NCBI RefSeq assembly: GCF_016892625.1
Contig: NZ_JAFEMW010000002.1
Span: forward strand, 434,001 to 498,000
Source of the DNA: Brevibacterium sp. RIT 803
Lineage (GTDB): Bacteria; Actinomycetota; Actinomycetes; Actinomycetales; Brevibacteriaceae
Reading direction: 5' to 3'
DNA length: 64,000 bases
Shown here: piece after piece, positions 28,099 through 37,671 of the stretch
Layout: every line of letters begins with the position of its first letter
How positions within the stretch are numbered: the stretch's first letter is position 1
Position numbers and translations under genes: made by a program
The notes under the pieces: model-generated
Seen by the model: only the letters and a program-made list of their open reading frames with translations
Databases searched by the model: none
Told to the model about the DNA's origin: nothing

Positions 28099-29421
28099 TC
28101 ACCCGAGCAGCGAACGGACGGGGGCGCTTGGGAACCAACTCGCGGAGTCCTTCATCAGCACCCCGCCCTGCATGACGACTGTGACTTTCGCCGGGTCGGC
28201 CAACTGGGTGATATCGGCCAACGGGTCGAAGTCGACGATGACGAGGTCAGCCAGCTTGCCTTCCTCGAGCGTGCCCACGTCATCAGACAGGCGCATCAGT
28301 TCCGCCGCGTTCTTCGTCCCCGCCACGATCGCCTGCATCGGTGTCAGGCCGAGCTCGACGGCATGCATCTCCTCGCGCAGATTGAGTCCGTGTGGGCACA
28401 CGCCGGCGTCGGTTCCCAGCGCAACCTTCACACCGGCGGCCATCGCCACGGCCACGCGTTCGCGCGCGATCGCGGACCATCTGACCTTCTTCTCGTAGAG
28501 GTAGTCGGGCACGTTCTTCGGGTCAGGGATCCGCAGTGCGCTGCTGAGCGTCGGGACGAGGAACGTTCCGTGTTCGAGCATGAGCTCGATGCCTTCGTCG
28601 TCGATTCCGTATCCGTGTTCGACGGAGCGGACACCGCCGCGGATGGCTGCCTTGATGCCTTCGGCTCCTTGGGCGTGGGCCGCGACGGGCTGGCCTGCTC
28701 GTTTGGCCGTCTCTGCGACGATGAGTCGCACATGCTCTTCGGGAACGCCGATGTCATCGGGAGTGTCCGATGGGCTCGAGACGCCGCCGGTGGTGCAGAC
28801 CTTGATCACGTCCGCACCCGAGCGCACGAGGGTGCGAATGGTCCGGCGGACGTCGTCATCGGTGTCGATGATCGGGTCGACGGGCATGGCCGGCATGGTG
28901 GACAAACCGTTGGGCATCGTGAAATCGGTGTGTCCGCCGGTCGGTGACAGCGGTGTGATGGCCAGGTGCATCCGGGGCCCGAGGATCAGCCCCTGCTGGA
29001 TGCTGTCGCGCACGCCGCGGTCGGTTCCGCCGAGGTCGCGAACAGTGGTGACTCCGGCCATGAGGGTGGCCCGGGCGTTGACAGCGCTGCGCACGATCCT
29101 CTCCGAGGCGAAGCGGGCGAGGTTCGCCGCCTGATTCTCGATCGAGAGTCCGAGGTGCACGTGGGAGTCGATGAAGCCGGGCATGATCGTCTTGCCCTGC
29201 AGGTCGATGACACGCGAGGCTCTGCCCCCAGTGTCGTACCACTCCCCCGCCGAGCTGGCGCCTTCGGTGCGCTCGGGCCCTGCGTAGACGATGCGTCCGT
29301 CCTTGATCTCGATCTCGGCACTGGCGAGAGGGTCACCGCCGTTGCCATCGATGAGGGTGGCTCCGCGAAGAACAGTGTGCTCGGAATCGTTGATCGTGGT
29401 GGGCAGGTAGGCGGTCGACAT
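28099..29421 (-). CDS. metal-dependent amidohydrolase (imidazolonepropionase/Xaa-Pro dipeptidase-like)
   Basis: 440 residues from the ATG at 29421, preceded by AAAGGATCACC; an in-frame ATG at 29469 is less likely. Metal ligands are seen in GFIDSHVHLGLS (HxH, ~residue 80), VAAHAQGAEGI (~240), VEHGYG (~260) and LGTDAGVCPHG (Asp, ~330). It belongs to the subtype I amidohydrolases that cleave cyclic amides or prolidyl peptides. Next to the M20 enzyme it suggests a short degradative pathway for an amide- or peptide-like compound. Confidence 0.9.
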   Translation of the reverse strand: MSTAYLPTTINDSEHTVLRGATLIDGNGGDPLASAEIEIKDGRIVYAGPERTEGASSAGEWYDTGGRASRVIDLQGKTIMPGFIDSHVHLGLSIENQAANLARFASERIVRSAVNARATLMAGVTTVRDLGGTDRGVRDSIQQGLILGPRMHLAITPLSPTGGHTDFTMPNGLSTMPAMPVDPIIDTDDDVRRTIRTLVRSGADVIKVCTTGGVSSPSDTPDDIGVPEEHVRLIVAETAKRAGQPVAAHAQGAEGIKAAIRGGVRSVEHGYGIDDEGIELMLEHGTFLVPTLSSALRIPDPKNVPDYLYEKKVRWSAIARERVAVAMAAGVKVALGTDAGVCPHGLNLREEMHAVELGLTPMQAIVAGTKNAAELMRLSDDVGTLEEGKLADLVIVDFDPLADITQLADPAKVTVVMQGGVLMKDSASWFPSAPVRSLLG

Positions 29422-29601
29422 CAGTGGTGGTGATCCTTTCAACGGAAGATCGTGCGCTGCAGATGCCATTGTCGAACATTCCTCTCACAGTAGTGCACAG
29501 TGATCGCATCATGACCAGGAAGAGCGGGCAGTCTGCTGCGGCGAGGGGCAGGCACTCCAGTCCCGACAGAACCTCAGTCCGCGAACTCTGCCAGCGCCAC
29601 C

Positions 29602-30204
29602 TCAGTCCACGAGCTGAGCGAACATCGCTTCGACGGCATCCGTGACCCGCGCATGCGAAGCATCATCGAAGATCGCGGTCTGGACGATGGCGCCCTGCAT
29701 GATCGCAAGGACGGCCGGCGCGATCCGATGTGCTTTGGCTTCTGCGACGCCTTCGGCAAGCCCTGCACTCCGATGGAAGTACACATTTAGATAGGCCTCG
29801 AAGCGTCTGATGAGTTCGTGGTAGATCTCAGCGGCGATTGTGGCGAAATCCGGGGAATGCGAAGCCTCTCCCCACACCTGCAGCAGCAGCGGAGCGAATG
29901 GAGTGCCATGGAGAATCGTGTCCAGAAGCTGCGGGAAGACCTCGTGTGGAGGTGGAACCTCGTCTGCCGTTCCGAAGTCCTGCAGTTCAGCCACACGCTC
30001 TTCCATGATTCGCCTGCCGGCGTCGAGCGTGAGCTCCGCCTTGGACGAGTAGTAGACATAGACGGCTCCGGCGGACAGGTTCGCCTCCTTGATGATGTCT
30101 GCCATCGACGCGCCGGCGAAGCCCTTGCGAAAGAAGCACGCAAGCGCGGCATCCTGAATCCGCGTGCGCATAGCTTCCCTGTGCTCGTCCGTGACCTTCG
30201 GCAC
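29602..30204 (-). CDS. TetR-family repressor of the divergent ABC-2 protein
   Basis: 200 residues. The HTH reads ALACFFRKGFAGASMADII then ANLSAGAVYVYYSSKAELT. The start is chosen as GTG at 30204 because GGAGG ends 4 bases before it; the TTG at 30207 leaves almost no spacing. The gene faces the 400-residue membrane protein at 30294 across 89 bases that contain three palindromes. Confidence 0.88.
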   Translation of the reverse strand: MPKVTDEHREAMRTRIQDAALACFFRKGFAGASMADIIKEANLSAGAVYVYYSSKAELTLDAGRRIMEERVAELQDFGTADEVPPPHEVFPQLLDTILHGTPFAPLLLQVWGEASHSPDFATIAAEIYHELIRRFEAYLNVYFHRSAGLAEGVAEAKAHRIAPAVLAIMQGAIVQTAIFDDASHARVTDAVEAMFAQLVD

Positions 30205-30219
30205 CAAACCTCCAAAAAC

Positions 30220-30275
30220 GAATGACCATTCTTGATCTATCGTACTCGAAGGAGTAAAAAGAACGAGTATTCGTT
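30220..30275. promoter_or_regulatory. divergent promoter with three palindromes
   Basis: GAATG-AC-CATTC at 30220-30231, TACTC-GAAG-GAGTA at 30243-30256 and AACGAGTATTCGTT at 30262-30275. A plus-strand promoter is formed by TTGATC (30232-30237) and TAAAAA (30255-30260), 17 bases apart. The second palindrome overlaps the end of the spacer and the first bases of the -10 element, and the third overlaps the expected transcription start. This suits repression of both genes by the TetR protein. Confidence 0.55.
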
Positions 30276-30293
30276 TTCAATGATTGGATAAGC

Positions 30294-31496
30294 ATGGCGA
30301 CGAGAATCCTCAGCCGCTCGGGCGGCACCGACGATAGTCGCGGCAGGACGAGCACGACCGGCACGAGCACGACCGGCGCGAGGACGCACAAGCCCAGCCT
30401 CAAACAGGCATTGCTCGCCGCAATCTTCGCCGCGGCCATCGTCACAGTCATCCTGCTCGCATTCAGCTGGCCGACTGTCACGTCTGAGCCCAGAGATCTT
30501 CCGATTGCGGCCGTCGGCGATCAGGAGCAGATCGATCAGATCACGGCTGATGCTCCCGAGGGGATGCTCGATCTGAAGAAAGTCGACTCCCGTGCCGAGG
30601 CGCAGCAGCTCATCCGTGAACGTGAGGTCTACGGGGCACTTCTGCTTGGCGACGACCCTGAGATCCTCACCTCGACCGCCGCCTCCCCTCCTGTTGCCCA
30701 GCAGCTGAGAGGGATTGCTGCTCAGATGCAGCAGAAGATCGACAAGCAGGCGATCTCGGGCATGCAGGACGGCATGAAGGAGATGCAGGACACACTCGCA
30801 GCGGCCTCTCAACCAGCCGGGTCTCAGCCCGATCCTGGTGCACCACAGCAAAACCCACGCGACCAGGCACAGGCCCCAGACGCCTCGGCGATGGAAGTCC
30901 CTGAGGTCACGGTCACGGATGTCGTGCCGCTCAACGACAACGATTCCACCGGTGCCGGACTTGCGATCGCGGGTCTGCCCCTGACCATCGGCGGCATCGT
31001 CGGCGGCGTGCTCACCAGCATGCTCGTGCGCTCTCGCCGAATGCGTGCAGTCGCGGTCGTCGTCTACGGCACGATCGGCGGACTTGCCCTCACTCTCGTC
31101 CTGCAGACGTGGTTCGGCATTCTGCAGGGCAGCTTCGGGCTCAACGCACTGGCGGCCGGCATGGCAGTCGCGTCGACGGCGGCACTCATCAACGGCTTCG
31201 TCTCACTGATAGGTCCGGGGGGCATAGCGATCGGCGCGGTGCTCACGATGTTCATCGGCAACCCGATCGCCTCGCTCCAGGCGCCGAAGGAGTTCCTTGC
31301 AGGGGCATGGGGAGACATCGGCCAGTTCTTCGTTCCCGGCGCTTCGGGGACCCTGCTGCGGAACCTGTCCTACTTCCCGGATGCACCCATGGCGATGCAA
31401 TGGTGGGCGCTCATCGGCTGGTTCGCCTTGGGCATCGTCCTCATCCTTGTGGGTCACCTCAAGGCTCATTCGAAGCAGCGGACTGCCGTGAACTGA
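30294..31496 (+). CDS. ABC-2 type membrane protein (YhgE/Pip-like), single unit
   Basis: 400 residues: one N-terminal helix (AAIFAAAIVTVILLAFSWPT), an extracytoplasmic domain (to ~residue 200, with a Gln/Pro/Ala-rich stretch) and about six helices ending in WFALGIVLILVGHLKA. The helix 1, soluble domain, multi-helix architecture equals one half of the 818-residue protein at 23471, including PRDLPIAAVGD and REREVYGALLL. No ATPase gene adjoins. TetR-controlled, probably induced by a membrane-active or toxic compound. Confidence 0.78.
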   Translation: MATRILSRSGGTDDSRGRTSTTGTSTTGARTHKPSLKQALLAAIFAAAIVTVILLAFSWPTVTSEPRDLPIAAVGDQEQIDQITADAPEGMLDLKKVDSRAEAQQLIREREVYGALLLGDDPEILTSTAASPPVAQQLRGIAAQMQQKIDKQAISGMQDGMKEMQDTLAAASQPAGSQPDPGAPQQNPRDQAQAPDASAMEVPEVTVTDVVPLNDNDSTGAGLAIAGLPLTIGGIVGGVLTSMLVRSRRMRAVAVVVYGTIGGLALTLVLQTWFGILQGSFGLNALAAGMAVASTAALINGFVSLIGPGGIAIGAVLTMFIGNPIASLQAPKEFLAGAWGDIGQFFVPGASGTLLRNLSYFPDAPMAMQWWALIGWFALGIVLILVGHLKAHSKQRTAVN

Positions 31497-31651
31497 CCTG
31501 TTCCTCCACCTCAACGACTTCCTCCTCCTCAACGGCGTGGAGCCGGCCCCAGAAGGCACAGGGTTCGGCTCCGCGTCGGCATCCGCCGAAGGTGGTATCC
31601 ACTGGATGGAACCTTCAGCCGTCTGCTCCACCCCTGCGATATCGTGCCTCA

Positions 31652-33340
31652 ATGAGCACAGTGAGAGAGCCATCAACCGTCGATGGAATTGCCGAAGATT
31701 ACTTCGAGGGACTTTCAGACCTCTATCCGTCGATTTCCCTATTCCTTGGCCTTGACAACGACAGAGGTTTCGATGACTACTCCCCAGCCGGGTTCGAAGC
31801 CGCGAAAGATCTCCGCGCCCGCGCCCTGAACAGACTCGCTGACCTTGAAACGACTGCAGCGATGGACGGTTCTCCCATTCTTGATGACACCGATGGTGTG
31901 ACCATCGATGCAATGCGCGAACGATTCAGCGTCGCCGATGACCTCTTCGACAGCGGCCTCAGTCACACCGTCCTCAACGTGATCGAGTCTCCAGTCCAAC
32001 AGATGAGAGATATCTTCGATCTCGTGCCGACACGGACGACGAGAGATTGGGAAACGATCACATCGACGCTTGCCGGCCTGCCAGCGTCAATATCTGGGTA
32101 TCAAGAATCTCTGACCTACGCGCAGCAGCACATGGGCCGCACTCCGGCCCGAGCGCAGATCGAACGAGTTCGTGAGCAGTCACTCTCCTTGGCAAAGGAG
32201 AACAGTCGATTCGACACACTCGTCGACGGTGCTGCGAACCTCTCGACCGGTCTGCGAAACGACCTTGCCGCCGCGGCCGCTGCGGCCAAGGACTCGTTTG
32301 CAGAACTGAGCGACTACTTCGCAGAGCTCATGGCTCGGGCACACGAGAACGAAGCATGCGGTCGGGACGCCTATGCACTGCATTCCAGAAACTACCTGGG
32401 AGCTGAGGTCGACTTCGAAGAGACATACAGCTGGGCACTCGATGAACTCAACCGAATCGACTCCGAACAGAAAGCGATCGCGAGGGCCATCGCCCCAGGG
32501 GTCGAGCTCTTCGACGTCATGGCAATGCTCGACAATGATCCGCACCGTGCTCTGCACGGGACCGAGGCGCTTCAAGCCTGGATGCAGGATGTCGCCGATG
32601 AGGCCATTGAGAAACTCGGGCAGACGCACTTCGACATTCCCGCACCGCTCCGGACCATCGAATGCATGATTGCTCCCTCCGCCACAGGCGCTGTCTACTA
32701 CTCACAGCCCAGCGAGGATTTCTCCCGCCCCGGACGAATGTGGTGGTCTGTGCCTCATGGCGTCACCGAATTCGCGACCTGGCAGGAGAAGACCACCGTC
32801 TATCATGAAGGAGTCCCCGGACATCATCTGCAGATGGGCCAGGCATCTTATCTTGCCGATTCACTCAATCGCTGGCGTCGCCACGTCTGCTGGGTATCCG
32901 GTCACGGCGAAGGTTGGGCTCTCTACGCCGAACAGCTGATGGAAGAACTCGGGTTCCTGAACGATCCGGCCGATCGGCTCGGCATGCTGGATGCCCAACG
33001 CTTGCGGACCACCCGAGTAGCACTCGACATCGGATTCCACCTCGGCCTCAAAGCACCGACACATCTGGGTGGTGGGACCTGGGACCGTGCCAAGGCATGG
33101 CAGTTCCTCAAGGACAATGTCGCCACGGATCGCACATTCCTGGCCTTCGAACTCGACCGTTACCTGGGCTGGCCGGGGCAGGCCCCGAGCTATAAGATCG
33201 GGCATCGCCTGTGGCAGCAGATTCGACACGATGCCGAAGCGGAAGCCGGTGAGACTTTCGATCTCAAGGGCTTCCACTCGAAGGCACTCAATCTTGGGTC
33301 ACTCGGGCTGGACACCTTGTCAAGGGCCATGCGCCGCTGA
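31652..33340 (+). CDS. DUF885 family protein, probable metallopeptidase/hydrolase (copy 2)
   Basis: 562 residues from the ATG at 31652 (MSTVREPSTVDGI). The upstream in-frame extension to 31109 overlaps the membrane protein gene antisensically in character and is rejected. It aligns end to end with the protein at 5862: VYHEGVPGHHLQ, SGHGEGWALYAEQLM and AFELDRYLGWPGQAPSYKIG are shared. Codon use is less G/C-biased than in copy 1, so the copies are not a recent duplication. Converges on the peptide-binding lipoprotein gene with a 9-base gap. Confidence 0.87.
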   Translation: MSTVREPSTVDGIAEDYFEGLSDLYPSISLFLGLDNDRGFDDYSPAGFEAAKDLRARALNRLADLETTAAMDGSPILDDTDGVTIDAMRERFSVADDLFDSGLSHTVLNVIESPVQQMRDIFDLVPTRTTRDWETITSTLAGLPASISGYQESLTYAQQHMGRTPARAQIERVREQSLSLAKENSRFDTLVDGAANLSTGLRNDLAAAAAAAKDSFAELSDYFAELMARAHENEACGRDAYALHSRNYLGAEVDFEETYSWALDELNRIDSEQKAIARAIAPGVELFDVMAMLDNDPHRALHGTEALQAWMQDVADEAIEKLGQTHFDIPAPLRTIECMIAPSATGAVYYSQPSEDFSRPGRMWWSVPHGVTEFATWQEKTTVYHEGVPGHHLQMGQASYLADSLNRWRRHVCWVSGHGEGWALYAEQLMEELGFLNDPADRLGMLDAQRLRTTRVALDIGFHLGLKAPTHLGGGTWDRAKAWQFLKDNVATDRTFLAFELDRYLGWPGQAPSYKIGHRLWQQIRHDAEAEAGETFDLKGFHSKALNLGSLGLDTLSRAMRR

Positions 33341-33349
33341 CGTCATCGG

Positions 33350-35152
33350 TTACTCCTTTTCCCATTCCCAGTAGTTCCAGAACATCGACGGATCAAGAGT
33401 GGTCGTCGAGGCGTTCTTCACTGAATCCTGGTGGATCGTCAACGAAGGGAACTGGAAGAGCGGCAGCCCGAACCCATCGTCGATGAGTTGCTTCTCTATG
33501 TCCGCGGCCAGTGTCTTCTGTTCTTCAGGATCAATGCTCACGAGCATCTGATCGAGCTTCTTCGCCGTCGTCGGGTTGTGATATCCGCTGTAGTTGTTCT
33601 GCGCGCCCTTGCGGTAGTACGAATCCGATTCCGTGACACCGGTGGTCGTCAGGGCCCAACCGAAGAGGGAGGCATCGTAGGTTCCGTCACCGAGGCGCGT
33701 ACCCCAGTTGACGTCGCCGGAATCCTCGACGGCGAACCCGGCCTTCTCCGCCGATTCCTTGACCAACTGGAAGATCTGTTCACGGCGAGCGTTCGTATTG
33801 TCATAGAGGAAACGGACAGTCGGCTCCTTCACCCCCGCCTCATCGAGCAGCTTCTTCGCGCCCTCGACGTCGACGGAGTCGTAATCCGAGATACCAGAGC
33901 CCTCCGCGATCTCCTTGTACAGCGGGGAATCTGGTGCCTGGTTGAAGGAGTCACGGACCCCTGCCTCCTCGTTGAGCGGCTTGATCAGACGATCGACGAT
34001 CTCCTGTCTCGGAAGGGTTTTGAGGAACGCCCGCCTGACCTGCAGAGCTTTGTCTTCGTCGCCGCCATACGAAGCAGGGTCGAAGGGTCCGTTGTTGTCG
34101 AATGTGAGGTCGACGTGCTCGAATGTGGCATCTTCACCGGGAATGATGCTGACACCGTCGATATCTTCAGCCGCTTTGAGGACGTCAGCCGTCGACTGAG
34201 GCTGAGTGATGTCGACTTCGCCGTTCTCAATGGCTTGGACCATCGCCATGGGATCGCCGTTGTAGCGAACCGTGATGGTGTCCATCTTCGGATCAACGGG
34301 ACCGGTGTATGCCTCATCGCGTTCAAGGGTGAGGTACTGCCCCTCTTCGAAAGCGGTGATCTTGTACGGTCCGCTGTGGACGAGAAGGTCCTCGTTGTCC
34401 GGCATAGATGTGAAATCGAAACCTGTGTTCCAGAAATTCGAGATCTTCGATAGGGCTTCGACATCGTTGTTCTTGATGGCCTCGATGATCGCTGTCTTTC
34501 CTTCTTCGGGAGATTCGGCGCCCAAGGCGTTCTTAGCGACGATGTGAGCGGGAACGCCCGATCCATAGGCGCCGAGGCCGAATTCCGTCTCCCAGTCGGC
34601 AAAGGGCTGGGAGTAGGTGAAGGTCAGGGATTTCCGATCCTCACTGATCTCGGGAAAATCTTTGATCAGGGGTGCGCCAACACTCGTCGAGTCGAAATAG
34701 ACGGTGTCGGCGTCGTTCTTCTTCACCGTTCCGTCGTCGTCATTGTTCTCATCGACGGTATTGAAATTGGTTGAGCGGGCAGCCCAGGTCAGCGCCAGGT
34801 CGACGGCATCGACAGGAGTTCCATCCGACCAGTTGGAGTCCTCGTTGAACGAATATTTCACCTTCAACGGGTCTTCGGAGACCTTCTCGATGGTGCCGAG
34901 GGCACCGTCGTGCAGTTCCAGCTGGTCGTCATAATATTTGAAGTTGTCGTTCATCATGTAGGCGATGATCGTGTTGGCGACGGCATTGCCGTCATTGGTC
35001 ATGTCGTTCATCGAACGAAATGCTTCATTCCATCCGACGTTGAGAACCGATCCTGCCCCGGAGGAATCCGAACTGCCCCCCGGCGGCGTACATCCGGTCA
35101 CGACGAGCGCCATCGCGGCGACTCCTGCAATAGTGGTCAAACGTTTCTTCAC
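33350..35152 (-). CDS. substrate-binding lipoprotein of a peptide-type ABC importer (SBP family 5)
   Basis: 600 residues. The signal peptide with lipobox reads MKKRLTTIAGVAAMALVVTGC. Family-5 features follow: LNVGWNEAFRSMN, YSFNEDSNWSDGTPVDAVD, and QVRRAFLKTLPRQEIVDRLI. The GTG at 35152 is preferred, with AGGAG five bases upstream; the GTG at 35158 overlaps that site. It is last in a five-gene operon of OpuC type and has no oligopeptide permease of its own here. It may serve a permease encoded elsewhere. Anchored outside the membrane. Confidence 0.88.
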   Translation of the reverse strand: MKKRLTTIAGVAAMALVVTGCTPPGGSSDSSGAGSVLNVGWNEAFRSMNDMTNDGNAVANTIIAYMMNDNFKYYDDQLELHDGALGTIEKVSEDPLKVKYSFNEDSNWSDGTPVDAVDLALTWAARSTNFNTVDENNDDDGTVKKNDADTVYFDSTSVGAPLIKDFPEISEDRKSLTFTYSQPFADWETEFGLGAYGSGVPAHIVAKNALGAESPEEGKTAIIEAIKNNDVEALSKISNFWNTGFDFTSMPDNEDLLVHSGPYKITAFEEGQYLTLERDEAYTGPVDPKMDTITVRYNGDPMAMVQAIENGEVDITQPQSTADVLKAAEDIDGVSIIPGEDATFEHVDLTFDNNGPFDPASYGGDEDKALQVRRAFLKTLPRQEIVDRLIKPLNEEAGVRDSFNQAPDSPLYKEIAEGSGISDYDSVDVEGAKKLLDEAGVKEPTVRFLYDNTNARREQIFQLVKESAEKAGFAVEDSGDVNWGTRLGDGTYDASLFGWALTTTGVTESDSYYRKGAQNNYSGYHNPTTAKKLDQMLVSIDPEEQKTLAADIEKQLIDDGFGLPLFQFPSLTIHQDSVKNASTTTLDPSMFWNYWEWEKE

Positions 35153-35242
35153 GTTCACTCCTGTGTGTGAAAAATGATCGAGCAGTTGATGCTCAGCTGG
35201 TTGAGTCGTTCCGTATTTCTGTCTCCTGTTGCGGACTCGGCT

Positions 35243-35905
35243 TCACACCGTCGTCGCCCGCAGCTGTTTCACCCCTGTCGGCGCAGCCACTCGCAGCAGC
35301 AGAGCGAAGACCTGGTCGACGAGGATCGCCAAGATCGCAACCCACACGGCTCCAGCGAGAACGCCTTCGATCCCGTATGCCACTTGGTTGAGAATAACGT
35401 CGCCCAGTCCGCCGCTGCCGGCGATCGTAGCGATCGTAGCGGAGCTCACTGTCAGCACAGCCGCAGTGCGAATGCCGCTGATGATCATCGGCAGGCCAAG
35501 GGGAAGTTCCACCTTGTTCAGCACCTGCAGAGGCGTCATTCCCATTCCTCTCGCAGCCCTCGTCAGATCGCGATCCGCAGAATTCACGGCTTGGTAGGCG
35601 TAACTGAGTATCGGCGGGAACGCGAGTAGGAACAGTGCGATCATTGCGTTGAGCATTCCGATGCCCACGAAGCCGATGAGAATCGCAATGAGGGCCAAGC
35701 TTGGAAGTGCGCGACCGATGTTGGTGATGCTCACTGCCAGAAATTCGCCCTTGTGGATGTGACCGAGCCAGATGCCGACCGGCACGCCGATGACGATGGC
35801 CGCAAGCAATGGGACGAGGCTGATGATCAGATGCTCGCTCGTCTTCTCCATGAGCATCCCGAAGTTGGCTGCGATGAAGGGAAATGCTCCGAATATTTCG
35901 TTCAT
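35243..35905 (-). CDS. OpuC-type ABC permease (osmolyte uptake), second permease
   Basis: 220 residues. Six helices with the permease coupling region of the family: LALIAILIGFVGIGMLNAMI, then NSADRDLTRAARGMGMTPLQVLNKVELPLGLP, the EAA-type loop that contacts the ATPase. The ATG at 35905 shares a base with the previous gene's TGA and is preceded by GAGGGT; an ATG at 35926 is less well placed. It pairs with the permease at 35905-36624 as OpuCB and OpuCD do. Confidence 0.9.
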   Translation of the reverse strand: MNEIFGAFPFIAANFGMLMEKTSEHLIISLVPLLAAIVIGVPVGIWLGHIHKGEFLAVSITNIGRALPSLALIAILIGFVGIGMLNAMIALFLLAFPPILSYAYQAVNSADRDLTRAARGMGMTPLQVLNKVELPLGLPMIISGIRTAAVLTVSSATIATIAGSGGLGDVILNQVAYGIEGVLAGAVWVAILAILVDQVFALLLRVAAPTGVKQLRATTV

Positions 35906-36624
35906 CAGACCCTCGCTCTCGTCCATGGTGTCAGGACTCTGCCGACAACCACCAGCAGACCGTCGAGGACGAAGGCCAGGAGAACCGCGAGTGCTCCGGC
36001 CCCGATGAACTGCGTATTGAACGGCGACGACACGGCCTTGAGGATTGGCGAGCCCAGACCGCTGTCGACGACGAATGCCGCAATCGTCGTCACACTCACT
36101 GTCAGCACCGTAGCGATGCGCAGACCCGAGATGATCGAGGGCAGGGCCAGCGGCAATTCAACCTTGACCATGAGCTGCCTCTGGTTCAAACCCATCCCGA
36201 TCGCTGATCTCTTCACATCTTCCGGGACCGCCGCCAGACCGGCGAGCACTGCTTGAAAGATGATCACCAGCGTGAAACACACCAACGCGATCTCAACGGT
36301 CAGCAGCGTCAGACCGGTGAACGGAACCAGCAGCTGAAACAGTGCCAGAGGAGGAAGTGTGTACAGGAACGTTGCGACGATCCCGATGGGCCCGGCCAGC
36401 CACTTCTTTCGGTAGGCGATCAGCGCGGCGGCGAATGCGATGACGAATCCGATCACGACGGCGATGATGACCATGGAGATGTGGTCGACCAGTGGCGGCC
36501 AGAAGACCGTCGACCACTGGTCGACGAACCAATCACCGCAGAACGGGCCGTTGTTGATCACACATTCGGAGGCCTGTCCGTAGTCCGGGATGACGGGATC
36601 GCCGGCAGGCGCGATGCCGCTCAT
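35905..36624 (-). CDS. OpuC-type ABC permease, first permease
   Basis: 239 residues with six helices. The EAA loop is GLAAVPEDVKRSAIGMGLNQRQLMVKVELPLALPS. The start overlaps the ATPase stop by 4 bases, so translation is coupled. With the ATPase, the second permease and the binding protein it should form a quaternary-amine (glycine betaine/choline/carnitine) importer. Confidence 0.92.
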   Translation of the reverse strand: MSGIAPAGDPVIPDYGQASECVINNGPFCGDWFVDQWSTVFWPPLVDHISMVIIAVVIGFVIAFAAALIAYRKKWLAGPIGIVATFLYTLPPLALFQLLVPFTGLTLLTVEIALVCFTLVIIFQAVLAGLAAVPEDVKRSAIGMGLNQRQLMVKVELPLALPSIISGLRIATVLTVSVTTIAAFVVDSGLGSPILKAVSSPFNTQFIGAGALAVLLAFVLDGLLVVVGRVLTPWTRARV

Positions 36625-37664
36625 GATCCGATACCCTCCCCGCTCTTCGCATCAACGGCGTTGGCTGGCGGATCGACCAGATCATGCAGGGTGACGTCGC
36701 CGAGGTGACTCCCCCGCTCCATCACGCGTGCACCGTGTGCCCCAGCGGCGGAAACCACGGACAGTGCTTCTCTCAATGTCACGTCGGCCTCGACCTTAGG
36801 CAGGTCGGACTCCACCGGCAGCTCGGAATCAGCCTTGGCGAGGAGTACCTCGGCGACGGTGGTCAGGGCGAGGCGCTTGAGGCCACGTTCTGCACCGAGG
36901 AATTCCGCGACGAACTTATCTGCAGGGTGAGTGAGCACCTCGGCGGGAGTGTCATACTGGGCCAGCTTGCCCCCGGGCTTGAGGATCGCGATCCGATCTG
37001 CCATTTTGATGGCCTCGTCGATGTCGTGCGTGACGAAGAGGGTCGTCTTCCCGACAGCCCGATGAATTTCAAGGAACTCGTCCTGGACCGCCATCCGGGT
37101 GATCGGATCGAGTGCTCCGAAGGGTTCGTCCATGAGCATGACCGGAGGATCGGCCGCGAGTGCGCGCGCGATTCCGACTCGTTGCTGCTGACCGCCGGAG
37201 AGCTGGGACGGATACCTGCCCAACCAGCTGTCCACCGGAGTCAGTCCGACCAGTTCGAGCAGTTCGGCAGTCCGGCGCGTGATTCGTGACTTGTCCCATT
37301 TGAGAATGGTCGGCACGATCGCGATGTTCTCTGCCACCGTGTAGTGCGGAAACAGACCGGACTGCTGGATTGCATAGCCGATCGTTCGACGCAGCTCGAT
37401 GGCGGGTATGTCCATGATGCTTCGGTCGCCGATGCGGATATCTCCGCTGCTGAGGTCGACAAGACGATTGACCAGCTGGAGAGCTGTCGTCTTACCGCCA
37501 CCGGATGGACCGACTAGGCAGACGAGTTCACCCGACTTCACCTCGATGTCAAGCGAATCGAGAGCGGGTGCGGCCTGTCCGGGGTAGAGCTTCGTGACCT
37601 GGTCAAAGACGATGGACGAGTTCATGGTCGACGTCGTCTTCGGGGCGGTGGATGAAAGTGTCAT
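36621..37664 (-). CDS. OpuCA-type ABC ATPase of a glycine betaine transporter
   Basis: 347 residues. Walker A is GPSGGGKTT (~53), the signature LSGGQQQRVGIARAL (~153), Walker B VMLMDEPFGALD (~175) and the switch His in FVTHDIDEA. The C-terminal ~80 residues are a short CBS-like region, as in OpuCA/ProV, where such domains sense ionic strength; here only about one motif is evident. It begins 7 bases after the binding-protein gene. Confidence 0.92.
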   Translation of the reverse strand: MTLSSTAPKTTSTMNSSIVFDQVTKLYPGQAAPALDSLDIEVKSGELVCLVGPSGGGKTTALQLVNRLVDLSSGDIRIGDRSIMDIPAIELRRTIGYAIQQSGLFPHYTVAENIAIVPTILKWDKSRITRRTAELLELVGLTPVDSWLGRYPSQLSGGQQQRVGIARALAADPPVMLMDEPFGALDPITRMAVQDEFLEIHRAVGKTTLFVTHDIDEAIKMADRIAILKPGGKLAQYDTPAEVLTHPADKFVAEFLGAERGLKRLALTTVAEVLLAKADSELPVESDLPKVEADVTLREALSVVSAAGAHGARVMERGSHLGDVTLHDLVDPPANAVDAKSGEGIGS

Positions 37665-37671
37665 CGTGTTC

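Noticed and set aside
29602..31496. TetR/MmpL-type pair
   Set aside because: The partner lacks the RND architecture (12 helices, two large loops); it has the YhgE/ABC-2 layout.
31109..31651. N-terminal extension of the second DUF885 protein
   Set aside because: Overlaps the ABC-2 membrane protein gene in another frame; similarity to copy 1 begins only after the ATG at 31652.
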